From contig CAZAKZ010000039.1 in assembly GCA_964485695.1 (NCBI GenBank), forward strand, positions 1-42,373: a stretch of DNA of 42,373 nucleotides. Reading direction: 5' to 3'. A program made the translations under genes and the position numbers. Positions 25,135 through 35,400 of the stretch are shown one piece after another. The first letter of the stretch is position 1; each line of letters opens with the position of its first letter. The notes under the pieces were generated by a model. It had not been told where the DNA came from, did no database searches, and saw only the letters and a list, made by a program, of their open reading frames with translations. The stretch is from CAZAKZ01 sp964485695. GTDB taxonomy: Bacteria; Planctomycetota; JAFGQW01.

Positions 25135-28100
25135 CTATGTACTTTCTCGCAGCTTCATGGGCCGTGCGGCGTCCGTGACTGCGTTGATCTTCGCTGCAAA
25201 GCTCGATTTTCTCTTTATGTCTTCATCGGTGACGATGTGCACGTCCAGCAGGCCCTTGGAACGGTACCCGGTCCGCATGTAGTTCATTTCATCCAGACAG
25301 AGGCTCCATCCCTCGAGCCACAACAACAGGTCTTCCTCCTGTTTTGCGGTCCCCCTGAAATGGATCAGGAGATCGATGTCGCTTCCCGGGCCGGCCGTTC
25401 CGTTCTTGGTGCTCCCGAACAAATAGAATCCCTCGACGCCGAAGCGCCCGGGGTCAAGCTCCGAAGCGATCTGCTCCGCCATGCCCTGACGCCACCGCCA
25501 GTAGTTTTCCAGGTTTTCCTCTTCGATGTGCTGACCGCTATCAGGACCACCAGTATCCGCCCGGGGTTCCGTGAGCATTCCCAGGGCCTCGTCGAGGTCG
25601 GCGTTCATCATCACCTGCAGCACCATCCCCTCCGTGGATCCGGGCACATCGATCAATCGAACGAGATCGGAAAGGGATGCGTGCTCAGGCAGGAGATCGG
25701 CGAGGATGTTCGGCGCACCGTGCAGAAAGCGTTGGTTGAACACGATGCCCTCTTCTTCCGGATAGAGAGGGAGATATCGAATGTTCGATTCCACGAGCTC
25801 TTGAAAGAAATGGGTACCAAAGGAGAGGTCAGGGGCGTCCCCTCCCTGGATGTGCGCCAGTTCGATCAACACCGCTGTGTTGCTGATGTCGGAGTATGTG
25901 ACGGGCAGGCCGGTCCCGTCGCCGCCCTGGCCGCCCCAGCGGCCGGGGCCCATGAGGATGAACTGGCGCTTGGGGAGGAGCTGGTTGAGCTTTCCGACCG
26001 AGCTCACCACGGCCTTGAGGCACTCCTCGTCCTCCAAGGCCTCATGGTGCCGCGGATCGATATAGACGATGTGCGTGATGTTGGGTACCCACCCATTCGA
26101 GACGTATCGGCTTGCAGAGAAGATCATCCGGTCCTTGGGGATATCCTTGGGAATGGGCACAGGCCGGGCATTGCGGAAATAGGTCTGGGGCCTGCACTGC
26201 AGGAGATTAAGCCGGTTTCCGTCCGAGGCGAATTCGATCTCCACGGGCATGCCGAACTCTTGTTCGAGGGTCTTCATGAGTGTCTGGATCTGCAGCACGA
26301 AGGGGCTTCGAGAGATCAAACCGTCGAAGGTGACCACGCACTCGTGTCGATGGAGGTCCACGTCGTGGTCTGTGACCGGCCTGAGCTCGCCATTATCATG
26401 GACGGAGAACATCTGATCGAAGAACGGCAAGGCCTCCCCGAATTCCTTAAGGAATTTTTCGGTTTCGATCGTTTCCACGATGCGGGTCTGAAGATTGATG
26501 ACTTCGATCTTCCTGGGAGCGTATCGGACCGTCTCTTCCACGGTGACATTCGCCCGCAGGTCCGGTCGGCCAGGAGCGAGCCAGACCGGATGGTCGTTAT
26601 CAGCCCGGCTGGACATGCGGGTTCCAAGTCCCGGGCCGAGCCGGACTACGCCGTCCTCGCGCCGGATCTGGTGTGACCAGCGGTACTCGTTGTTGCTCTG
26701 GGCAACGCCCGAATAGGCGGGGAGAAAATAGTGGCCCACGCGGGTGCCCACGACCTCCTGGATCATGATGCCCATTTCTTCGTGGAAATCCAGGAGTCCC
26801 CGTTCCGCCCTGTATTCAATGGCATCCGGGCTGAAGATGGACGCGTAGATCCCGGCCACGGCATGCTCCAGAGCGGCCAGGCGTTCCTGCTTCGTTCCCT
26901 GGTTCGCGAGAAACAGGCTCTTGTACTTTCCGAAAAAAGCAGCGCCCATCCGGTCTTCCAGAAGGCTCGAACTACGCACGATCAGAGGGTGTTCTCCGAA
27001 GTCGTCCAGAGCCATGGACAGCCCCTTGACCACGTCCGGTGGGAAGACCGAATTGGTGAGGGTCTGAACCACATGAGGATACTCGAGGCGAACCCTGTTG
27101 ATATCCTTGTATTTCTGCTCGATGATCTCGTCGATGTGGTTGTAGTGCATGAACTGCATCATCATGTCCGAGGAGACGTACCAGGTCTTTGGTATGCGAA
27201 GGTCTGAGAGCGTATCGCGGTTTTCCTTCACGACCTGGGAGGCCAGGAACAGTCCCGCGCTCTTGCCCCCCAGCTTTCCGTGGCTGTCCGCGGAATAGAT
27301 CACCTTTTGAAGCAGGTGGAACAGGTCATCGATGGCCACGTGATTCTTGGCGAGGGTGATGTAGTCGAACTGGTCCGAGAGGATTCTGCGGATCAGAGAG
27401 ACCTTCAGCCCGCGAGCCACAGGATTCTGGTCGTCCATCTCCTCGGTGGTCGTGTAGTAGTAGCGCCTGAGCGCGTCGGTGATCTCCGAGAGGGGGAGGT
27501 GGCGGTGTACGGTCTGTACGAGGGACCCGAGCTTGTCTTCATGGATCCAGGTCTGAATCCTCGAAAGGATCTCATCGCCGCTCAGGTGGTCTGCGGCGAT
27601 GCAGAAGATTTTCTCGGTCAGTTCCATGGAAAAGGCGAGAATCCTCTTCGGAAGATGGAGATCCGTCTCCTCGCCCTGGATTTTTTCCTGGCCGTTCTCC
27701 AAGGGCGAACTGGAGAGCCTGAGTTTTTCGGCCTCCTGGATTCCACTCCAGCAGAGGTGATTGAGCATCTTGTTGGACAATCTGAGGAAGAGTGCGTTGT
27801 CGGTTTGCCGCAGGAGATCCAGCACCGCTTCCCAATCTGCCTTGCGGTTGTTCAGGTGGCCGTTGTTCCCTGTCTGCCGCTCTTGAAAAACGCCTTTCAT
27901 CCGCTGGTAGAGGAGGAAGTGGCTGATCCGGTCCGCAATGGTCTCGATGAGTTTCTTTTCCTCCTTGAGAAAGGGACCGTGGTCCGCGGTCGGCATTTCC
28001 CTGGTGTAGTAGACGCGAACGGCGCCGATCACCTCGTCCTGGACCACGATGTCCGCGCTCTGCATCCACGGCGTTTCAATGAAACCGGGGGGTGTATACT

Positions 28101-28308
28101 CCACGCCATTCAGGGAGATCATTGCGGTGCAAATCTCGGGAAACTGCCACCCTGGCGGGATGACCTTGATGATGCCCTCGCAGATCTGGTCGTTATCCGT
28201 GTCGGTTACTTTGAGCAGCTCTTCAATGGAGTAGAGGCAGGAAAGCTCCTTGGCCCGTTCCGTGAGCGCCTCAAGCAGTTTGATCGCAGACTGGGTCTTA
28301 TTCTTCAT
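25135..28308 (-). CDS. Sensor - PEP-synthase ATP-grasp - nucleotidyltransferase fusion
   Basis: The 1057-residue protein has three parts. Residues about 15-145 form a GAF-like sensor ('RAKELSCLYSIEELL', 'PPGFIETPWMQSADIVV', 'GPFLKEEKKLIE'). Residues about 320-760 match the N-terminal ATP-grasp domain of PEP synthase/PPDK ('KLGGKSAGLFLA', 'LIVRSSSLLEDRMGAAFFGKY', 'QEVVG', 'LNLLQCRPQTYF'). The phospho-His swivel domain and PEP-binding barrel are absent, so it is not PEP synthase. Residues about 940-1057 are a nucleotidyltransferase with 'LFGSTKNG', 'GPGSDIDLLIHF' and a third Asp in 'LLDVHIV', so all catalytic acids are present. The sensor is the same as in the histidine kinase at 38580. Its start overlaps the stop of the next upstream gene by 11 bp. 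A regulatory phospho- or nucleotidyl-transfer role toward the nitrogen enzymes is inference. Confidence 0.8.
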   Translation of the reverse strand: MKNKTQSAIKLLEALTERAKELSCLYSIEELLKVTDTDNDQICEGIIKVIPPGWQFPEICTAMISLNGVEYTPPGFIETPWMQSADIVVQDEVIGAVRVYYTREMPTADHGPFLKEEKKLIETIADRISHFLLYQRMKGVFQERQTGNNGHLNNRKADWEAVLDLLRQTDNALFLRLSNKMLNHLCWSGIQEAEKLRLSSSPLENGQEKIQGEETDLHLPKRILAFSMELTEKIFCIAADHLSGDEILSRIQTWIHEDKLGSLVQTVHRHLPLSEITDALRRYYYTTTEEMDDQNPVARGLKVSLIRRILSDQFDYITLAKNHVAIDDLFHLLQKVIYSADSHGKLGGKSAGLFLASQVVKENRDTLSDLRIPKTWYVSSDMMMQFMHYNHIDEIIEQKYKDINRVRLEYPHVVQTLTNSVFPPDVVKGLSMALDDFGEHPLIVRSSSLLEDRMGAAFFGKYKSLFLANQGTKQERLAALEHAVAGIYASIFSPDAIEYRAERGLLDFHEEMGIMIQEVVGTRVGHYFLPAYSGVAQSNNEYRWSHQIRREDGVVRLGPGLGTRMSSRADNDHPVWLAPGRPDLRANVTVEETVRYAPRKIEVINLQTRIVETIETEKFLKEFGEALPFFDQMFSVHDNGELRPVTDHDVDLHRHECVVTFDGLISRSPFVLQIQTLMKTLEQEFGMPVEIEFASDGNRLNLLQCRPQTYFRNARPVPIPKDIPKDRMIFSASRYVSNGWVPNITHIVYIDPRHHEALEDEECLKAVVSSVGKLNQLLPKRQFILMGPGRWGGQGGDGTGLPVTYSDISNTAVLIELAHIQGGDAPDLSFGTHFFQELVESNIRYLPLYPEEEGIVFNQRFLHGAPNILADLLPEHASLSDLVRLIDVPGSTEGMVLQVMMNADLDEALGMLTEPRADTGGPDSGQHIEEENLENYWRWRQGMAEQIASELDPGRFGVEGFYLFGSTKNGTAGPGSDIDLLIHFRGTAKQEEDLLLWLEGWSLCLDEMNYMRTGYRSKGLLDVHIVTDEDIKRKSSFAAKINAVTDAARPMKLREST

Positions 28309-30076
28309 GGAAAATCACCCCTCGACCGCTCTTCCCATCTACTCTGATGTGGAGTGGTTCCTTCAGCGTTACATGACGGACGAATCGACCTTCCCCTTCA
28401 GTCGCCTGGCCGTGGAGCCAGTCCCATTTCACGGGATACCGGCCCGATCGGTCCGCAGAGAAGTAAAATATTCTCAGATTCATCACGTTGTGGAAGAAAT
28501 GCGATCCCTGGCTTCGGTCCACATTCATCTCCTTCACGGAGGTCTCAACCACGGCCCGGGCTCCTGCCACCTGTCCCCACTCAACAGGGATCCCGAGCCA
28601 CGGATCCGATGTACCGAGACGTCCGATCACGATGAGGAGGTACGGGCGTCCAGATTCCAGGAGACGGCGGTTCATGTCATCCAGCTCTGCGGCGATCAAC
28701 CACGTATCCTTTGCTGAAAAGGCGTCGGGTTTCACGTAGACCACATCCTGGATCGTATCCGATTGGCCGTTCCCCAGGACCTGTTCGGAGGCCACGAGAA
28801 TCCCCTCTCCCTGAAGCTCGCCTTCCTCCACGGTCACCACTTCGTCCGAAACCAGCATGGGCCGCACCTGGAGGAATCCGAACCGAGCGGATTTACCCCG
28901 CACCGTGTCTGGGTTGACAGCGAATTCGATCTCCACCGGACTCTGAAAGGCGTCTTCGCAGGTCTTCAACAGGTCTTTCAAGAGGTTGTTCAGAGGAAGT
29001 TCATCCAGCTGGAGCAGGGGACCGAAGTTCAGCACCCTGGGACCCCGAGACCCGGTGCCCAGCATGATCCTGTCGGACTGAGGGTCGTACGTCGAAGCCA
29101 GGTAGCGGAGAACGTCGTCCTCCTCTGCGTCACCGAGGTCGCCGCGGCACAGATATTCCGTCTCCTGGAGCGGATCGTAGGCGGGGGGTTTGGCCATGTT
29201 CACGGCCCAGTAGTCGGTCTGGGTCTGCTCCAAGAGTTCTTTCCGTGATCCGAAAGGAGGTTCCGCCCTGGGAAAGGCAGGACAGTACGTCCAGGCCCTG
29301 CCGCCCTCCACGATGGTCTTGCCCAGGCCCAGGGCCAGGCTGATCACACCGTCCTGCGGCCGGGCGTTTCCCAGGGCATAGAAATTGACGGACCGTGCCA
29401 CACCGGAAAGGGTGGGGTAGAAGCGGTTGCCGTGACGCAGGCCCACCACTTCCTGGATGATCACGGCCATTTTTTCCTCGTCGTCGGAGCGACCGATCGC
29501 TTTGCGATAGCTCTTCGCGTTTTTGAAGAAAGTGGAAGCATAGACAAATTTCACGGCTTCCATGAGCGTTCTCAGTCTGGCGTCCGCGCTGAACTGGTTG
29601 TTGGGGATCATCTTGGTGGCGTAGACCCCGGCGAAGGGTTCGTTCATGGCGTCCTCAAGAAGACTGGAAGACCGGACGGCCAGGGGGGCACGCAGATCCG
29701 CAAGCAGCGCGCTCAATCGGTCTACCAGGTCATCCGGAAGACTCGCCTTCTGGAATGCGTTCGCCAGGTGCCTGTCCCGCGTGTCCGAGCGGGCAAGGTC
29801 ATGAAGTCGGTTCCGGTCCATGAAACGGTCGAACGCGTCGGTGGGAATCACCGCGAGATCGGGAATGTACACGGTGAATTCACGATAGGCGGTGGAGCCG
29901 TAGTGTTTTGTCAACACGGCCTTGATCATGGCCAGTCCACGGGCTTTCCCGCCTATTTCACTCGACGCGTTCCGACCTAATATCTTGATACAATCCGGGC
30001 CCCTGTTGCTCCTTCGTTCCGGCATGGCCGAGGCGCTCCCGTTTGTCGGATCCGGATCATGTTCTTGATCTGCCAT
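28298..30076 (-). CDS. PEP-synthase/PPDK ATP-grasp domain protein
   Basis: The 592-residue protein (ATG 30076, MADQEHDPDP) carries the ATP-grasp nucleotide-binding domain of PEP synthase: 'EIGGKARGLAMIKA' near residue 40, 'LAVRSSSLLEDAMNEPFAGVY', 'IIQEVVGLRHGNRFYP', 'ISLALGLGKTIVEGG' and 'FGFLQVRPMLVS'. It lacks the swivelling His domain and the PEP-utilising barrel. A C-terminal region of about 170 residues ('SHFFHNVMNLRIFYFS') resembles the matching part of the neighbouring 1057-residue protein, so the two are paralogues. A longer upstream frame exists, but its residues are shadow-like, and the chosen start fits the 26-bp gap after the glutamate synthase gene. The phosphoryl acceptor is unknown. 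Confidence 0.8.
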   Translation of the reverse strand: MADQEHDPDPTNGSASAMPERRSNRGPDCIKILGRNASSEIGGKARGLAMIKAVLTKHYGSTAYREFTVYIPDLAVIPTDAFDRFMDRNRLHDLARSDTRDRHLANAFQKASLPDDLVDRLSALLADLRAPLAVRSSSLLEDAMNEPFAGVYATKMIPNNQFSADARLRTLMEAVKFVYASTFFKNAKSYRKAIGRSDDEEKMAVIIQEVVGLRHGNRFYPTLSGVARSVNFYALGNARPQDGVISLALGLGKTIVEGGRAWTYCPAFPRAEPPFGSRKELLEQTQTDYWAVNMAKPPAYDPLQETEYLCRGDLGDAEEDDVLRYLASTYDPQSDRIMLGTGSRGPRVLNFGPLLQLDELPLNNLLKDLLKTCEDAFQSPVEIEFAVNPDTVRGKSARFGFLQVRPMLVSDEVVTVEEGELQGEGILVASEQVLGNGQSDTIQDVVYVKPDAFSAKDTWLIAAELDDMNRRLLESGRPYLLIVIGRLGTSDPWLGIPVEWGQVAGARAVVETSVKEMNVDRSQGSHFFHNVMNLRIFYFSADRSGRYPVKWDWLHGQATEGEGRFVRHVTLKEPLHIRVDGKSGRGVIFHEE

Positions 30077-30102
30077 TGGACTAACCTCTCGCGATATCCG
30101 AT

Positions 30103-31737
30103 TTACCCGGCCCGAGCGGTCTGTCCCTTCTTTTCTGTGGAATGGACATTTCCGTTCAGGATGTCTTCGACCTCCTCCTTGTCCACGTCCTTGATGAAAG
30201 AGATGCCGCTGATGTCCGCCGCCTCTTTCGTCAATGCTGCGAGGTCGTCCCGCGAGACGTGACCCAGGTTGAACTTGCGGGCGCCGCACATGAGCTGACG
30301 CAGTCCCTGGGCGAGCCGTTCATAGTAGGTATAAAGGCCGATGGCGCCGGTGGGCAGCTTTTCGAACGCCTCGTCGCCCAGCTCTTTTCTCAGCTCGGGG
30401 GCAGTGACGAAGATCTCGTCCTTGGTGTTGCCGAATCGCTCGATGTATACCGGAATCTGGTGCTCGTTGATGGTGCGGCCGAGGGTCTTGCCCACCATGG
30501 CGGCCGCGATGGGGGAGCGGGCCATGCCCACCAGCTTCACGAAGGGCGCGCCCAGCGCCAGCCCTTTGTAGATCTGGTCCTCGAATGTGAAGCCCCCGGC
30601 CACCGCGACGGCCGGGACATGTTCGCCTTGATCGGCGAGGCGCTTGGTATATTCGTAGAGCAGAGAGTGGAGCTCCACGGGAGGCATGCCCCATTCGTTC
30701 ATCATCCGCCATGGGCTCATGCCCGTGCCTCCGCCGGCGCCGTCCACGGTGAGCAGATCGATCCCGTACTTGGAGGAATACTTCACGGCTCGCGCCAGGT
30801 CCGCAGGACGGTAGGCTCCTGTCTTGAGAAAGACGTATCTGGCGCCGGCACTGCGAAGCTCTTCGACCCGCTTTCCAAAGGACTCTTCCTCCACCATGCC
30901 GACGCGAGAGTGACGTTCGAACTCCTTGAAGGATCCCCGTTCGAAAGCTTTGATCACGCTGGGATCGGTGGGGTTCGGAAGCACGACGTAGCCCCGCTCG
31001 TAGAGGAGCTGGGCCTTCTTGAGATCCCGGACCTTGACCTCGCCACCGATGTTTTTGGCACCCTGGCCCCATTTCAGCTCCACGATTTCGACCCCGAGTT
31101 CCTGGATGGCGTATTCCTGCACCCCGAGCCGGGTATCCTCCACGTTGGCCTGTACGATGATGGCCCCGAATCCGTCGCGCTGGTGGTCCTTGTAGAGCTT
31201 GACCCGCCTCTTCAGGTCCACGGTGTCGACCACTCTACCGTCCTTGATCACGGCCTCGGGGTCCATGCCGGCCACGTTTTCGCCGATGGTCAGCCCCGTG
31301 CCCGAGAGGGCAGAGCCGATGGCCAGACCCTCCCAGTTGTTCTTGGCCACGTTGGTGGAGCCGATGCCGGGGATGATCCAGGGGTAGCGGAACTTGACTC
31401 CCTTGTCGTGGCCGAAGTGCACCTCCAGGTCCACGTTGGGGAAGATGGCCTTGTCGGAATCCGCCTCGATCCCCTTGGCGCCCACTGCGGTTCCCATGAT
31501 ATTGAAGTGCGAGTAGTCCACCGGGTAGACCTTTTCCGAGGCGGTGGTGATGACCCCGAAGGGCTGGGGATAGATCACCTCATGGCCCCGGAAGGCTGAT
31601 TTACCGATCTCACACATCCCGATGCAGCCGTCAACGCAGGTGACGCACATGCCCGAGTTGGGGGACACCGATCCTTCCGTCCTGTTCTTGGTCAGCGTTG
31701 CCGCGGATGTGTTGACTCTCGAAAATGACTGAAACAT
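30103..31737 (-). CDS. FMN-binding glutamate synthase (GltB-type synthase domain) with N-terminal Cys cluster
   Basis: The 544-residue protein corresponds to the FMN/Fe-S synthase domain of glutamate synthase large subunit, without the glutaminase domain, as in archaeal-type enzymes. 'YPWIIPGIGSTNV', 'LKWGQGAKNIGGEVK', 'LTVDGAGGGTGMSPW', 'AVAGGFTFEDQIYKGLALGAPFVKL' are FMN-barrel signatures. Residues 31-42 hold C31-x2-C34-x3-C38-x3-C42, a probable Fe-S site at the N-terminus. With no amidotransferase, free ammonium or a partner must supply nitrogen, or the enzyme acts on another substrate. It follows the ferredoxin-like subunit by 19 bp, and that subunit and the NuoF-GltD fusion are its likely electron donors. 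A longer upstream frame exists; ATG 31737 is preferred because it lies after the neighbour's stop. Confidence 0.88.
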   Translation of the reverse strand: MFQSFSRVNTSAATLTKNRTEGSVSPNSGMCVTCVDGCIGMCEIGKSAFRGHEVIYPQPFGVITTASEKVYPVDYSHFNIMGTAVGAKGIEADSDKAIFPNVDLEVHFGHDKGVKFRYPWIIPGIGSTNVAKNNWEGLAIGSALSGTGLTIGENVAGMDPEAVIKDGRVVDTVDLKRRVKLYKDHQRDGFGAIIVQANVEDTRLGVQEYAIQELGVEIVELKWGQGAKNIGGEVKVRDLKKAQLLYERGYVVLPNPTDPSVIKAFERGSFKEFERHSRVGMVEEESFGKRVEELRSAGARYVFLKTGAYRPADLARAVKYSSKYGIDLLTVDGAGGGTGMSPWRMMNEWGMPPVELHSLLYEYTKRLADQGEHVPAVAVAGGFTFEDQIYKGLALGAPFVKLVGMARSPIAAAMVGKTLGRTINEHQIPVYIERFGNTKDEIFVTAPELRKELGDEAFEKLPTGAIGLYTYYERLAQGLRQLMCGARKFNLGHVSRDDLAALTKEAADISGISFIKDVDKEEVEDILNGNVHSTEKKGQTARAG

Positions 31738-31756
31738 GTCGTTCGGCTCCTTCAAG

Positions 31757-32464
31757 CTATGTAGTTGCTTCTGTTTTTTCTGATTGTTTGTTCTTGTCGA
31801 TCTCGCAGGCCACACAGGGCTCCATGTAACACATCATGTCGTCGAATCCGTCCTTCTCAGTGCAGGGCGGACTCAGGTTGGCGCAGCCCCCGCAGATGGC
31901 TTTTTCGGGCTCGTTATAGGTGCAGCGCAGCGAGCAGGCGGGGCATACGTAGATGCATCCTCCACACTGCCGGCACACCTCCGACTTGATGTCGAAGGGT
32001 GTTCCGATGCTGCGATTCTCCCCCCGGCCGCGGAAGCCGATGGCCTTGGCCATCATCTGTTCCTCGCACATGCGCACGCACAGTCCGCAGAGGATGCAGT
32101 CCTCGTACTCTTGCCTGAATCGCTGCTGCCGCACCTCGTGTGCCGACGCCAGGTCCTGGATCACCTTGGACTGGGGGCACGATGCCAGCAGAAGCTCCAG
32201 GATCATCTTGCGGGCCTTGACCACGCGTGCAGAGGCGGTCCTGACCTTCAGGCCTTCCTGGACGGGATGGGTACAGGAAGTGACCAGCTTTGCCCCCACG
32301 CCCTCGCCGATTTCCACCACGCAGAGCCTGCAGGCCCCGTAGGGCGTGAGCCCCTCCATGTGGCAGAGCGTGGGTACGGGAAAGCCCAGAAAACGAGCCG
32401 CCTCCAGGAGCGTGGTTCCTTCTTCGACGGTTAGTTCCAGGCCGTTGATCGTCAGGGTGATCAC
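31757..32464 (-). CDS. NuoG/HoxU/HndD-like 2Fe-2S and 4Fe-4S ferredoxin subunit
   Basis: The 235-residue protein begins with a plant-type [2Fe-2S] domain (C34, C45, C48, C64: 'PTLCHMEGL', 'GACRLCVVEIG'), followed by a His-Cys-rich linker and a two-cluster ferredoxin part ('CILCGLCVRMCEE', 'CRQCGGCIYVCPACSLRC'). It ends with further Cys (CGGC, CYMEPCVAC). This is the electron-relay portion of NADH-dependent hydrogenases and complex I, without the H-cluster domain, so it is a relay and not a hydrogenase. The start is GTG, and its GTGA overlaps the TGA of the NuoF-GltD gene by four bases, showing translational coupling. It probably conducts electrons between the flavin module and the FMN glutamate synthase. 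Confidence 0.88.
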   Translation of the reverse strand: MITLTINGLELTVEEGTTLLEAARFLGFPVPTLCHMEGLTPYGACRLCVVEIGEGVGAKLVTSCTHPVQEGLKVRTASARVVKARKMILELLLASCPQSKVIQDLASAHEVRQQRFRQEYEDCILCGLCVRMCEEQMMAKAIGFRGRGENRSIGTPFDIKSEVCRQCGGCIYVCPACSLRCTYNEPEKAICGGCANLSPPCTEKDGFDDMMCYMEPCVACEIDKNKQSEKTEATT

Positions 32465-35400
32465 GCGGTTTGCCTCCTTGTCTCCGGTTCAGCCTCTGAT
32501 TTCTCTCCGGGGGTGGTGAACTCCAGATCGCAGCGCAAACACCTCGATGCTTCGCGCCGGGCTTCATCCACGGAGAGGGCCACCTCTACCTCGGAGAAGT
32601 TCCGCCTCCGCCAGTCTGCCGGCGCGCGCGGCGTTTCGACGCGGCCGTTCTGCCCTTCTTCTCCTGCAGCCTCCCCAGGCTCCACATGGATCCGGGGCAG
32701 CTGTGGCGTCCTGGGTTGAACCAGGGGTTCTTTTTTCAGGAAACGCTCAATGACGGAGGCCGCTTTTTTCCCGTCGGCGATGGCCTCCACCACCGTGTTC
32801 GGGCCCCTCCAGACATCCCCTGCGGCAAAGACCCCCGGCCTGTTGGTGAGCAGGGTTTCCGGATTCGCCCGGACGGTGTTCCACCCGGTGATCTCGATTC
32901 CACTCGAGCGGGCAGGCGTCAGGGCATCCACGCCCGAATCCTCGCCGATGGCCACGATCAGGGTATCCAGCGCGATCACTTGCTCCGTTTCCGGCAAGGG
33001 AATCGGTCTGCGCCGACCACTGTCGTCTGCTTCACCGAGTTCGTTATGGATACACTCCACCCCCGTGACACGTCCGTCTTCTCCAACAATCCTCAGGGGG
33101 GATACGAGGGTTTGAATCCGGATGCCCTCCTGGACGGCCGCCTCGATCTCTTCGGGGAAAGCGGGCATCTCGTCCCGGGTTCTTCGATACAGAATGGTCA
33201 CGCTGTCAACGTCCTGGTGGCGCAGGGCCATCCGTGCCGCATCGATGGCCGAGTTCCCCCCGCCGATCACGCCCACGTGGCCCTTGCCGAGGTGCTCGTT
33301 CCGGACGTTGAAGGCCTTGAGGAATTCGATGGAGGGATACACACCTTCGAGGTTCTCGTTTTCGAGGCGGAGCGGCTTGCTCTTGTGCGCTCCGATGGCA
33401 AGGAGCACGGCTCCGAATCCGTCCTCGAACAGTCCGTCCACGCTGATCTCCTGGCCCAGGGCTGTGCCGCATTTCAGAGTGATGTTCTCGTCAATCAGGG
33501 AGGCGATCTCCTTTTCGATCACCTCGCGAGGGAGGCGGTAGGAAGGGATGACGCAGGACAGCATGCCCCCCGGCCTGTTCTCGGCCTCGAAGACCGTCAC
33601 CTGGCAGCCCTTGATCGAAAGGTAGTGGGCGGCGGTCAATCCGGCGGGCCCAGAGCCTATGATGGCCACCCGGGGAGGTTCTCCGTGGTTCCACACCTCC
33701 TTCTCAGGCCGGTAGACCGAGGGTTCGATACGATCCGTGACGAAGCGCTTCAGGGCACGTATGGCCACTGGATTTCCACCGGTAGCGCCAGCGCGGCACT
33801 TTTCCTCACAGGGATGGTGGCACACCCTGGCGCAGACGGAGGGGAAGGGATTGGCCTCCCGGATCGCATGGTAGGCTTCCTCGTACTCCCCGCGGCCGAT
33901 GTACGCCACATAGCGCCATGCTTCCGTGCCCAGAGGACAGGCGGCCTGGCAGGGTGCTCCCACCAGTTCCTTGCAGACGAACGCGTCGCACTTCTTGTCC
34001 TTGATGTGTCGCTCGTACTCTTCTCGAAAATAGCGCAGCGTGCTCAACACCGGGTTCGAGGCGGACTGCCCCAGGCCGCACATCGTGGTGTCCTTGACCA
34101 CATGGGCCAGTTCTTCGAGAAGGTCGAGGTCCTTCATCGTGGCACGGCCCCTGGAGATGTCGTCCAGGATTTCGTACATGCGCTGCGTGCCCTTCCTGCA
34201 GGTGAAGCACTTGCCGCACGATTCCTCCTTGAGGAAGGCCATGAAGTACCGGGCCACGTCCACCATGCAGGTGTCCTCGTCCATGACGATCATGCCGCCC
34301 GAACCCATGATGGAGCCGGCCTGAACGAGGCTGTCGTAGTCGATGGGCAGATCGAAGAGCCGCGCTGGGATACAGCCGCCTGAAGGGCCGCCCGTCTGAA
34401 CCGCCTTGATCTTCGCTTTGCCCGGCGCTCCACCGCCGATATCGTAGACGACCTCCGAGATCTTGATGCCGAGGGGCACCTCGACCAGGCCCGTGTTCTT
34501 GATCTTGCCCACCAGGGAGAAGATCTTCGTCCCCCTGTTGCCCTCCACACCCACCCGGGCGTAGGCTTCCGCTCCACGGTCGATGATTACCGAGATATTG
34601 GCGAGAGTTTCCACGTTGTTGATGCACGTTGGATGGCCGTGTATCCCCTTTTCGATCGGGTAGGGTGGGCGCTGCCTCGGCTCGCCCATCCGGCCCTCGA
34701 CTGATTTGATGAGTGCCGTCTCCTCACCGCATACGAAGGCACCGGCTCCGCGGACGATTTCGATGTCGAAGTCAATGCCCGTTCCCAGGATGTCCTTTCC
34801 CAGCAGCCCCAAGTCCCGGGCCTGGCGCAGGGCTATGATCGTGTGTTTGATCGCCAGGGGATACTCGCTGCGCACGTAGATGATGCCGCGGGTTGCCCCG
34901 ATGGCGAAGCCTGCGATGAGCATGCCCTCGATGATGGCGTGGGGATTCCCCTCGAGGAGGCTACGGTCCATGTAGGCACCGGGGTCGCCTTCGTCGGCGT
35001 TGCAGACGATGTACTTCTGGTCGCTTCCGTTTCCGGAAGACCGGGCCAGCTCCCACTTCTTCCCCGTTGGGAATCCTGCACCGCCCCGTCCCCTCAGTTC
35101 GGACTTGATGACCTCGCCGATGATCCATTGCGGGTCCGGGTGGATCAGAATCTTTTCGGCAGCGGCGTACCCTCCCTCTTCGATGTAGTTGAACACCCGG
35201 ATGGGGTCCAGCTTCTGGTTGTATCCCAGAATGGTACGCTGCTGTTTCTTGAAGAAGGGGATGTCCTCCTGGTTGTGGTACCGCCTGTCGATCTGCGGTT
35301 CCTGGTAGATCAGACTCTCGTCCACGAATCCCCCAACGGCGGCCTCTATGACCCGTGGGATGTCCTCCATCTTGAGCTTGGGATAGAGGTGCCGACCCGG

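Noticed and set aside
25135..30076. Phosphoenolpyruvate synthase (ppsA) genes
   Set aside because: Only the ATP-grasp half is present in both; the phospho-His domain and PEP/pyruvate barrel are absent, so the enzyme name would be wrong.
31757..32464. [FeFe]-hydrogenase subunit
   Set aside because: The relay clusters are present, but the H-cluster domain and its Cys motifs are missing; the protein ends at 235 residues.
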